From Odoribacter sp. AF15-53 (lineage in GTDB: Bacteria; Bacteroidota; Bacteroidia; Bacteroidales; Marinifilaceae): a stretch of DNA of 64,000 nucleotides. The stretch covers positions 1-64,000 of the forward strand of contig NZ_QUHC01000013.1 of NCBI RefSeq assembly GCF_003479425.1, given 5' to 3'. How positions within the stretch are numbered: position 1 is the stretch's first letter; every line of letters starts with the position of its first letter. Both the position numbers and the translations under genes were made by a program. The notes under the pieces were generated by a model. It had not been told where the DNA came from. It ran no database searches and worked only from the letters and a program-made list of their open reading frames with translations. Shown piece after piece: positions 47,875-56,160 of this stretch.

Positions 47875-48399
47875 ATGAAATACACCGATTTTGTCAAACT
47901 AACAAGTACAGCAGTACTGGAACTGCAAATAGAAAAAGGAAATAACATATCAGAAAAAGATATTCAAGAAAGAATAATATCAATATACAATAGCGAACAC
48001 CATAGAACATATTTACTTAAAAAGGAATGTTATAATAAAACTGATATAGTTATATACAGGAAAAAACAAAATGAAGAAAACATCCATTCCATCTACGAGT
48101 TAAAAACATACTTCAAAGATTTTGAAGAAATTGGAATGGATAAAATCAGACGAGATTTTGTGAAATTATACAATAGAAGACAAATAAATAGCAACATAAA
48201 GGCTTATTTTCTAATGATTAGTACTTATGAGCATCTTGAATATTACTCAAAACATAACAATGGAAAAAATGCAATTGATCCTCTTTACAAAAACAAAAAG
48301 GCATCAACATTAAACACTAGAAATAAAAACATTACATTCATTCCCAGAAAAGAATATGAAGGAGAACAATTCCGCATTTCTATCTGGGAAATACTTTGA
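47875..48399 (+). CDS. PD-(D/E)XK-like nuclease candidate
   Basis: A 174-residue protein. KTDIVIYRKKQ followed by IYELKTYF gives the spacing D...E-x-K of a PD-(D/E)XK core (about residues 55-90). The rest is helical and charged. No restriction partner is adjacent. It could be a stand-alone nuclease or a fold-only relative. Reached by homology reasoning from motif, not family match. Confidence 0.4.
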   Translation: MKYTDFVKLTSTAVLELQIEKGNNISEKDIQERIISIYNSEHHRTYLLKKECYNKTDIVIYRKKQNEENIHSIYELKTYFKDFEEIGMDKIRRDFVKLYNRRQINSNIKAYFLMISTYEHLEYYSKHNNGKNAIDPLYKNKKASTLNTRNKNITFIPRKEYEGEQFRISIWEIL

Positions 48400-48626
48400 A
48401 CATCGAAAATAAAAATATTGATTCTCCCTCATCATAATTCAGACGATGTTTTTTCAATAAAACGCAAAAAACAAGAACTAACACCAACACAAACTAAATC
48501 TCTATCACCAACACTTCAAACAATAATATATCTTTTATATAAAATTCAAATTCAACCACACACAACAAAAAGATACTAGATAATTTATAAAACAATAACT
48601 TATGAACAACACTAGCTAAATTTTCA

Positions 48627-48685
48627 CCACCTACACTTCGATCTGTTATTATATAGAAAATAAATATCTTCGAAGTGTTGAGGAT
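48627..48685 (+). repeat. Long hairpin repeat, copy 2
   Basis: ACACTTCGA (48633-48641) and TCGAAGTGT (48670-48678) pair exactly; surrounding bases match 42199-42255 in order and spacing. Confidence 0.6.
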
Positions 48686-48821
48686 AAGATAATCAGTAGA
48701 ATATCATTTTTACTTGTTATCTTATGAATTTCATTAGAAATTTCTCTTTACACTAGAGAGAAACAACTAATACAGACAATTTAAGTTTAATAATAATCTG
48801 ACATATTGGCATATTGATAAT

Positions 48822-48845
48822 TTTAAACACCCACTTTCTCACCCA
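48822..48845 (+). repeat. Right-end arm-type repeats
   Basis: TTTAAACACCCA at 48822-48833, exact match to the left-end repeats, then degenerate CTTTCTCACCCA at 48834-48845 with the same 12-bp period. They end 62 bases before attR. Confidence 0.65.
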
Positions 48846-48907
48846 TATAAAAATAAAAATGATTATATCACATAAAACAACTATAAATCAAATAGTTACT
48901 ATTACAA

Positions 48908-49072
<165 letters not shown>

Positions 49073-49201
49073 GATAGTGTTTCAAAAACTGTGTATACTC
49101 CTTCTTTTTTCATGTTTGCAAAAGAATATCTAGTTCAGGAAAGAACATCAGACCAATCATTCACATGTACAAAGGTTCTTGTTGAATAGGATACCACAAC
49201 A

Positions 49202-51427
49202 TTATTTTACCAAAGAAATTGCTTCTAGTAGTAAATAGTCAATATTACTATCCCCCATTCTTTTACACATAAGAATAGTTTTATCTAGCAACACTCCCCT
49301 CCTTTGCATAACTTCACCATTGGGATAGAATATACCATTACCTGTAAAAATCATGCTTATATTTCCGGGCAAAGGTAAAAAGGTAATACTACCATTTGCT
49401 CCTGCAGTTTGGGAGCCAATAATTGTGCTATTGGGAAGTTGTTTTAAGGCCATTGCAATAAATTCCGATTGACTTATCGTATTATTATCTACTAGCACGA
49501 TCACTTTCCCTTTATAGTAATCGGGATTGTCTTTTCCGATAACATATTCCTTTTGAAAAGTAAATGTGCCAGGATTCTTAATTTCCAATCGAGTTTCTTT
49601 AGCGAATAAACGAGGCCTGGGAAATAAATAGTTGCCTAATACATTACGAACTGTATCTTTGGGATAACAACGGAGGTCTATTATTAACCCCTTTGTATAT
49701 TTGATTTTGCTATATATTGCAGGGATGTCCTCTTTAGACAATTCCGCTAAATAAATATACGCGATACTATCTGATACAAATTTGAATCCTTTCCCGGCTG
49801 TTTTTAGGGATGGTCTGTAATTTTTATCAAAAGAATTTACATCAATATTCAATTCCAATTTTTGTCCGTTTCTTAAAACAGTTAGTTGTATTGTATCTGT
49901 TGCACTTGTCAATAAAGGATATATTCTATTTAGTGCATATCCAGGCGTGGAAAATGAAAAGTAATTACTTTTTTCCTTAATAATGCGATCTATATTTACT
50001 CCATTTACTTTTTTAATAATATCTCCAACTTTCAATTTTGATTTCTCCCATGTTTCATTATTAAAACTACGAACAACCGCTTGTCTTTTTTGGAGAATTA
50101 CATTTGCTGGAATAATATTAGCAGGATATAATGATGACGTGTAAATTAATGGATAGCCATTAAACGATACTGCCGCATGGGAGTCATTCAAACAGTTTGT
50201 TAATTCCATCAATACGAATTGGATGTCCATTTCTGTATCGGCCTTCATTATTCTTGGCAAGAAATCATGTAATACGGTATGCCAATCCGAATCCATAAGA
50301 TCTCGATAGGGGTAACAATATTGAATTGCATTCCATAATCGGAACAATGCTAAAACACGGAAACCGATATCTTCAGCAAGGTTGGCCTCTGGAAATGCAT
50401 TCTCGTTGCTAAACGATAGATTTCCGGCGTATTCATTAAAACTCACGTATTTATTGCGATGAACTCTTTCTATATCATAAATTAATCCTGTTATTTTTTG
50501 TTGGAGTTCATTCGCAAATTGAGAATTCTTTAGCCATTTCCAATCGGGTTTTAATTGTACCAGACTATCCCCTTGGTTGTTTGCAGGAGACAAAGTACTC
50601 ACGTCACCGATACGATTTATCCATTGAATAAAGATATTATTCAGTTCTTTTCTATCTGCATCAATGCACAATGGTATATATTTGAATAATTCTTGATCCC
50701 AATCAATTTCCCCTTGGGCGATTTTAGGATGATAGTACTTTAAAAATCCCCAAATCTTGCATAATGACTCTAGGTTTAGTAATTGTTTTTTGGATAAAGA
50801 CGAATTCATTTTCACGCCCGACTGTATGCAATTTATCTCGGAAGGTAACTTCGGATACGTAACTCTCACTTTATTTGATACGGGATTATTATCTATTTTA
50901 ATGGACAAGTTATCAAACCAAATTTGTCCACCTTCGCCTTGAATTTGTAAATCAATAATAAGATACTTGCCGGGGCGATATTTTACTTTATCTGAATAGA
51001 ATCTCCATCCAGAACTACCTGTTGCTTTCAAGTGTACGGAGGGGTGATGATTACTAGCGAGGAAGTCCGAATAATATAGCGACATTGTAATATCACAATC
51101 TTTCACAGCATCACACTTAATCCATCCACCAAAATACAAAGAATCCCCCTTGATATTGTTGGTCGGAATATAATACTGTATTCTTCCGTTTCCACTATTT
51201 ACCGTATATAAAAGAGATTTCTCCCCCTCAAAAAAGACATTTGTATCTATTTTGAAATCTCCACATTTTACATTCCAATGATTTTCCCACTGATCCAAAG
51301 AAATATCAGCGTCATAAAATAATATATTTTCAAAGGTAAGGTTTTCATCCAAACGATTTAATACATTTTGGGCACAAACCGGAAATGATAAAACGATCAA
51401 TACTAGTAAACATTTAATTTTATTCAT
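49202..51427 (-). CDS. S41 family peptidase in the lanthipeptide operon
   Basis: A 741-residue protein with a signal peptide (ending VCAQ). Residues about 25-190 form a beta-sandwich resembling a carbohydrate-binding or discoidin-like module (ending QIWFDNLSIKID). Then a helical region, a PDZ-like stretch (KVGDIIKKVNGVNIDR) and the S41 tail-specific protease core (GLIIDLRCYPKDT, VIVLVDNNTISQSEF with the nucleophile Ser, GANGSITFLPLPG). Its ATG overlaps the LanB C-terminal gene by four bases (ATGA), so it is translationally coupled. It may mature, degrade or confer tolerance to the peptide; inferred from context. Confidence 0.8.
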   Translation of the reverse strand: MNKIKCLLVLIVLSFPVCAQNVLNRLDENLTFENILFYDADISLDQWENHWNVKCGDFKIDTNVFFEGEKSLLYTVNSGNGRIQYYIPTNNIKGDSLYFGGWIKCDAVKDCDITMSLYYSDFLASNHHPSVHLKATGSSGWRFYSDKVKYRPGKYLIIDLQIQGEGGQIWFDNLSIKIDNNPVSNKVRVTYPKLPSEINCIQSGVKMNSSLSKKQLLNLESLCKIWGFLKYYHPKIAQGEIDWDQELFKYIPLCIDADRKELNNIFIQWINRIGDVSTLSPANNQGDSLVQLKPDWKWLKNSQFANELQQKITGLIYDIERVHRNKYVSFNEYAGNLSFSNENAFPEANLAEDIGFRVLALFRLWNAIQYCYPYRDLMDSDWHTVLHDFLPRIMKADTEMDIQFVLMELTNCLNDSHAAVSFNGYPLIYTSSLYPANIIPANVILQKRQAVVRSFNNETWEKSKLKVGDIIKKVNGVNIDRIIKEKSNYFSFSTPGYALNRIYPLLTSATDTIQLTVLRNGQKLELNIDVNSFDKNYRPSLKTAGKGFKFVSDSIAYIYLAELSKEDIPAIYSKIKYTKGLIIDLRCYPKDTVRNVLGNYLFPRPRLFAKETRLEIKNPGTFTFQKEYVIGKDNPDYYKGKVIVLVDNNTISQSEFIAMALKQLPNSTIIGSQTAGANGSITFLPLPGNISMIFTGNGIFYPNGEVMQRRGVLLDKTILMCKRMGDSNIDYLLLEAISLVK

Positions 51428-52266
51428 CGCGCTAATTTTGAATTATACAATCTATATACAAAATCATAAATAACAAGCTCGTATATTCTGTTCTTTGACT
51501 TAAAAAGTCTATTTAAACACATGTGGATGATACTTGACATCACATCAGGAGAGAGTTGTTTGCCTAACCGGGTAGAAATTTCTCGTAATTCTTTTTTTCT
51601 CGTATTAAGGATATCATGGTAAGAACTACTCTCACTACAAGTATTAGATAGAAATTGATTTATCAAATTTTTATTCAAGCGATATTTATCATCTAATTGT
51701 TTTTTATAAGTGTGATTTGTGAAATCGAACTCTGTTTTATAAGAATCTGAACAATATTTCATTATATTTCTTTTTTCCAGAATTGAATACCCGAAACAAT
51801 CTAAAACATCATCAATTAGAGGAATTGCTAATAACCATCGATCTTGATCTGGATTTTTTGCTTCAGGTAACAATCGTAAAAGTAAAATAATACATTCACT
51901 ATCTACACTGAAAACTCTTTCAATATATTGTATCGTATCTTCACCTCCATATCTTTCAATCTCTCTTTTATATGTATCATACTGTAAATTCCAAACAATA
52001 TTCTCTTTCATTAGTGGATACAATATATGATATAGTTCCGATATGAGTACAGGAAGACAAGACGTATCAATCATTTTTATTCTTACTCGAAAATGAAAAT
52101 CTGGATCTGAATATCTTATAAAGAAAAATTCAGATACATATCCTTTCTTTTTCAGTTGTATGACTATAGGATAAATATCTTTGATTAAAAGGTCTTCCCC
52201 GACTTTTATTCCTGTATATATTTTAAGATACAACCATTTGCTGCCTAATAAATAAAATCTATCCAT
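51424..52266 (-). CDS. LanB elimination-domain protein (SpaB_C / thiopeptide-type)
   Basis: A 280-residue protein. It begins with WLYLKIYTG and has FFIRYSDPDFHFRVRIK (about 47-63), YERYGG-like EIERYGGED and SIIHMCLNRLF near the end, the SpaB_C signature. In split LanB systems this part removes glutamate from glutamylated Ser/Thr to give Dha/Dhb. It starts five bases after the glutamylation protein, so the two are surely coexpressed and act together. Confidence 0.85.
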   Translation of the reverse strand: MDRFYLLGSKWLYLKIYTGIKVGEDLLIKDIYPIVIQLKKKGYVSEFFFIRYSDPDFHFRVRIKMIDTSCLPVLISELYHILYPLMKENIVWNLQYDTYKREIERYGGEDTIQYIERVFSVDSECIILLLRLLPEAKNPDQDRWLLAIPLIDDVLDCFGYSILEKRNIMKYCSDSYKTEFDFTNHTYKKQLDDKYRLNKNLINQFLSNTCSESSSYHDILNTRKKELREISTRLGKQLSPDVMSSIIHMCLNRLFKSKNRIYELVIYDFVYRLYNSKLAR

Positions 52267-52271
52267 AGTTA

Positions 52272-54425
52272 TTATGAACGGTAAAGAGTAAATACAAATT
52301 CATTTGTAAAGCATCCATTTTCAGCCTCGATAACAGCATCTTTCGGAGAGAAAACAAACTCCTCAAATCTCAACTCGGTTCGATTTCTACTTAGTGATAG
52401 CAATGTCTTTATACTAATCAATTTTTTAAAATCTATAAACAATTCATTATCTCCTTCTTGAATGACGATATATTGGGGTAATTTATTCTCTTTTCTAAAT
52501 ACACTTATGTTAGCCAACAATTCATCATCGGACAAATGTATCATGCGTTTTAATTTTTCAGATTTTATAATCCATTTTTCCTTGAAAAGAATATGATTTT
52601 TATACATGATACGAGGGAAATAGGAGTGGTCTTTAAAATAGTTTTCGAGGTCAAGATATAGTATTGTTTTTTTGTTTTGACCCTGTAAATCACAAAGGAA
52701 ATAGTAGATAGGCATACTGTTATAGCTATAATTGTGAGAATTTGTAAGTCTTGGTATTATCCTTTTTTCTAAGCTTTTGGATTTAAGTATAACTTCTCCA
52801 TCTGCAATTGAGATTGTAATATCTGATAGTGGAATCTGGCATTCCCGTTTTACAGAAGGATTTGCAAGGTAAGGAATTTCATATTCTCGAATCGTCGGCC
52901 TGAATATCACGTTTCCAGTACGAGCTTCCGGCAAATGTACTATTTCTGCGAAAATTGTATTTGGATTCAATTCCTTTTCCTTTTCTGCAATTTCTATTAG
53001 TAAAGATTTTATATCAGGGTTTAGATGTCCAAAACGCCCCAATAAATAACCCGCTGAGTGCCCTCCTATAGCTTTAATTAAAACCTGTTTGTTATTGTCA
53101 GTGTCAGATATTATGCTGCAAATAACAGAAAATGTATCTGGCATTGAATTCCAATCAATTTTGAAATCAGGAAAATCATTATCATCTAATTTTATGACAT
53201 TGCATCTATTTTGTAAGGCATTTTGATATTTGTTTACAAGTACTTTTTCCAAAGCAGTATATTCGCATAATTCCCGTTTCTTTATTTGTGAAAAATATAG
53301 ATCATCGATTAATGAAGAACTATCATTTGTTTCATGATTTACGGGATACCCAATTCCTACTTCGGTATCGAGTACAAAATTTAAATCCATTTCTTGGTCA
53401 GAATACCTCTCTGAAAATTTAGTGATAAATTCTGTAATATTATTTTTTGTCGGCAATGAGGTTAGTTTATTTAAGAATGAGATTACGGCATATATTTCTT
53501 CAGTGATAGAATTTGAGATTTTAGCTTCTATTGTCGGTTTGAATAGATCTGTTTGAAATAAATATTTCGGGATGAACTCTGGGGTAATCTGTTCTATTAT
53601 TTCTTTAATATTTTTATAATATGAAATCTTATTACAATCATTAGTAGCATCGATCTTTTTCAATAGAATTTGTATTTCATCAATAATACTTACAAACCGA
53701 TTCGCCTCTTTAATATTCAATAATTTATTCTTTAAAATCTCTAGCGGATCATCACCTGTTACAGATATATCTAATTCGCTTTTTATTAATTGAGAAGAAA
53801 TCATATCCTTGATAAACTCAATAGATTCCTCGTAAGTGAATCCTTCTTTGGTAATAACCTGTATTAATTCAGAGAATTTCACGCCATTTTTAGAATAATC
53901 TAGTACTAAGGATATATATTTCTCCTTTTCAACACTAACAATTTGATGAATTCTTTTTTTATTAAAATTAAAATATTCAATATACCGATATTCTTTTTCT
54001 ATTTCATATAAACTGTTATTGGGATAAAAGGTTAATTGAAATAATATATGCTCCTGCTTTTCTATACATTGAATCAATTCATATATATAAAGCATGTCAA
54101 GCCTGGTAATTCGTTGATAATTGTTTACGGGAACTAATTGTATATGCGTGTGTGTGCCATTTATACTTCCGATTGAACAACCAGCAAATAAGCCAAAAGG
54201 TGTGGGCCTTGTTCTTGTGCGAGAACAATATTTTTCCAGAGAAATATCTATTTTTTCTTCGGTTTTCTTCTTTAAAACTTCTTGAAATAAATCCGGTGAA
54301 GCAATATAAAGTCCTTCCAGGAATACATCTTCTAAATGATCTTTATTGAAACAAAAATTATATGGATACAGTGGTGTCCTAAAAAACACGGAAGGGAAAA
54401 AAGAATATTCTCTCAACTTTTTCAT
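52272..54425 (-). CDS. Lantibiotic dehydratase, glutamylation domain (split LanB)
   Basis: A 717-residue protein. Typical N-terminal block FFRTPLYPYNFCF, RTRPTPFGLFAGCSIGSI (about 70-88) and late GHSAGYLLGRFGHL, EIVHLPEARTGNVIFRP, YEIPYL. It uses Glu-tRNA to glutamylate Ser/Thr of the precursor. The elimination domain is encoded separately (next gene), as in Bacteroidota clusters; a full-length LanB would be about 1000 residues. A perfect hairpin lies between this gene and the precursor gene. Confidence 0.88.
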   Translation of the reverse strand: MKKLREYSFFPSVFFRTPLYPYNFCFNKDHLEDVFLEGLYIASPDLFQEVLKKKTEEKIDISLEKYCSRTRTRPTPFGLFAGCSIGSINGTHTHIQLVPVNNYQRITRLDMLYIYELIQCIEKQEHILFQLTFYPNNSLYEIEKEYRYIEYFNFNKKRIHQIVSVEKEKYISLVLDYSKNGVKFSELIQVITKEGFTYEESIEFIKDMISSQLIKSELDISVTGDDPLEILKNKLLNIKEANRFVSIIDEIQILLKKIDATNDCNKISYYKNIKEIIEQITPEFIPKYLFQTDLFKPTIEAKISNSITEEIYAVISFLNKLTSLPTKNNITEFITKFSERYSDQEMDLNFVLDTEVGIGYPVNHETNDSSSLIDDLYFSQIKKRELCEYTALEKVLVNKYQNALQNRCNVIKLDDNDFPDFKIDWNSMPDTFSVICSIISDTDNNKQVLIKAIGGHSAGYLLGRFGHLNPDIKSLLIEIAEKEKELNPNTIFAEIVHLPEARTGNVIFRPTIREYEIPYLANPSVKRECQIPLSDITISIADGEVILKSKSLEKRIIPRLTNSHNYSYNSMPIYYFLCDLQGQNKKTILYLDLENYFKDHSYFPRIMYKNHILFKEKWIIKSEKLKRMIHLSDDELLANISVFRKENKLPQYIVIQEGDNELFIDFKKLISIKTLLSLSRNRTELRFEEFVFSPKDAVIEAENGCFTNEFVFTLYRS

Positions 54426-54472
54426 GCTATAAAAACATTATTTGGAAATTAGTTTTCTGTAACTAAAATGAA

Positions 54473-54493
54473 TGGAGGGTATAATACCCTCCA
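54473..54493 (-). promoter_or_regulatory. Perfect hairpin between precursor and lanB
   Basis: TGGAGGGTAT-A-ATACCCTCCA is a 21-base perfect palindrome 7 bases after the precursor stop. No long U-run. It should act as a 3' end stabiliser or partial terminator, giving more precursor mRNA than lanB mRNA. Confidence 0.75.
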
Positions 54494-54500
54494 TCATGTT

Positions 54501-54677
54501 TTACTTGCATGGTCTAACGTTACAATTAACCTCCCAAGTCTGGTAAGTTTGTCCACTGCAAGTTTTTGTGTTGTAGGTTTGAGGACCACATAAACGATCT
54601 GTTCCACCTGCAACGTTTTGCATTTCGTTACTGTTAAGATTTGCGATAACAGTCTTTTTTACTGATAACTTTTTCAT
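54501..54677 (-). CDS. Class I lanthipeptide precursor, 58 residues
   Basis: An ORF too short for usual gene finders: ATG at 54677, TAA at 54503-54501. Leader MKKLSVKKTVIANLNSNEMQ then NVAGG (residues 21-25) is a Bacteroidales GG-type natural-product leader; the GG is the C39 protease site. The 33-residue core starts TDRLC and ends NCNVRPCK. Four Cys (30, 40, 52, 57) and seven Ser/Thr (T26, T34, T37, T39, S41, T44, T47) fit lanthionine rings with Dha/Dhb upstream of Cys. It sits between lanC and lanB in the same transcript. Ring topology not predictable. Confidence 0.85.
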   Translation of the reverse strand: MKKLSVKKTVIANLNSNEMQNVAGGTDRLCGPQTYNTKTCSGQTYQTWEVNCNVRPCK

Positions 54678-54733
54678 GATATGAATTTATATTTGTTTTG
54701 CTTTTAACATAAAGGAGTAAAAGCATCTCCTGT

Positions 54734-55951
54734 TCATTTTATTAATAAAAAAGCGTCCCAATCAGAAAAATGGATATCCGAATTTGATGCCATTAATGAT
54801 AAACCGATTCCACTTATCCCCTCCAAAAAACTATAATTATCAAAATAATCAAGCTTTGACTGTTTCATTTCCAATGCCTTAAATCCAGTTCCGTTATTAG
54901 TGTATGTAGCCATTCTCAATGTTTCGTTAATCCAAAATTTATTGGCATCTAAAAATGAAGATATTCCTGTTTCATAATACATCCGCAAGAAAATTTGAGC
55001 AATACCGCTAGTACCATGACATAGGCAGGCATCCCACACGGAATTTTCTTCTAGTTGCTTTCGTTGAGTTGAAAATCTCAAAATTTCAAGTGATTTCATT
55101 TTCAGACCATCATCATGTAATATTTTCCCACATTGCCATAAACTTAATGCGATACCAAGATCGCCATAACACCACCCCATTCTACTTTTTAGAATATCAG
55201 GTTGTTCATACTCTATTGTTATACTAGGAAAAAATGAACCGTATTTTTTGTGATCAATTTCTTGAGCTAAAATAAATCGAATGCAGCCATTTAGTAATTT
55301 AAGGGTATGTTCTTCTAATATGTTTTTTTCATAAACCCTAGCTAAAAAGATTGCTATACTAGACATCCCGTGTGATAAACATATATTAAACGCCTTAATT
55401 CCAGATAGATTTAATATAGTTTTCCATGCATACTGTTCGCCATTTATAATCACATCTGCCCATAAATGATTTATAATATTTTCTATACATGAAATAGATA
55501 ATGCATTATTCCGGTGTAAAAAATAAAATCCTAGTCCAATAGCTCCATGTAAAAAATCATAATTAGGATTTTGAAGTTCCTGGTCTAGTATTTGCTTGAA
55601 AAGATTGTCATAAACATCAATAGCTTCTGACATTTCAATTTCGATAAATTCTTTCTTTTGCAAATGTTCTAAGGCTAATAACATGCCACACAATCCATTA
55701 CTGTAACTATATGCTCGGTATCCATCACTTAAACTCGTCAGGCAAAAATCCAGATGTTCGTCAAAAAATTTCTGCATACTACATTTAGGATTGTAGTGCA
55801 GATAATATGCTTCAAACAGTAACATACCCCACTGTCCATTAAATAAACCAAAATCTTCATGTGCTTCCTGAGTCTTCATTTTACCCTTTGCATACAAAGT
55901 TATGCTAGCTGCAATCTTTTCGAGTTTATGATCTAATGTTAGATTTGACAT
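54734..55951 (-). CDS. LanC-like lanthionine cyclase
   Basis: A 405-residue protein from ATG 55951; the longer frame begins at a TTG inside the promoter box TATATTTG (55979-55986) and so cannot be translated from that transcript. Repeated GxxG helices of the LanC barrel are visible (YSNGLCGMLLA, LHGAIGLGFYF, LEGISGIGLSLM). Zinc ligands: GWCYGDLG (about 260) and CLCHGTSG (about 305-309). It adds Cys thiols to Dha/Dhb to close rings. First gene of the operon; precursor follows in 56 bases. Confidence 0.88.
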   Translation of the reverse strand: MSNLTLDHKLEKIAASITLYAKGKMKTQEAHEDFGLFNGQWGMLLFEAYYLHYNPKCSMQKFFDEHLDFCLTSLSDGYRAYSYSNGLCGMLLALEHLQKKEFIEIEMSEAIDVYDNLFKQILDQELQNPNYDFLHGAIGLGFYFLHRNNALSISCIENIINHLWADVIINGEQYAWKTILNLSGIKAFNICLSHGMSSIAIFLARVYEKNILEEHTLKLLNGCIRFILAQEIDHKKYGSFFPSITIEYEQPDILKSRMGWCYGDLGIALSLWQCGKILHDDGLKMKSLEILRFSTQRKQLEENSVWDACLCHGTSGIAQIFLRMYYETGISSFLDANKFWINETLRMATYTNNGTGFKALEMKQSKLDYFDNYSFLEGISGIGLSLMASNSDIHFSDWDAFLLIK

Positions 55952-55978
55952 CTTGTTATTATTATAATTTTGCCATGG

Positions 55979-56009
55979 CAAATATATGTATATAATTTAG
56001 AATACCAAA
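55979..56009 (-). promoter_or_regulatory. Lanthipeptide operon promoter
   Basis: Minus strand: TTTG (56009-56006), exactly 19 bases, TATATTTG (55986-55979). Transcription should start near 55972 and run through lanC, precursor, both LanB genes and the S41 gene. Confidence 0.75.
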
Positions 56010-56160
56010 TAGTATTTATAAATGCTTTCAGTCAAAACAACTTACATATTTTTATATTACTGTAATACAGTTATATAAACAATAATATTATTTTTAAATG
56101 TGATTATTCAACTTTGTTTTATATATTTGCATCAGCATAATAACCATTATAAAGTATGTA

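Larger units (their letters stand above)
48400..48907. other. Right-end noncoding DNA of the element
   Basis: No ORF. Contains the second hairpin repeat (48627-48685, ACACTTCGA/TCGAAGTGT exact arms), the hairpin TTTCTC...GAGAAA near 48740-48765, and arm-type repeats at 48822-48845. Confidence 0.6.
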
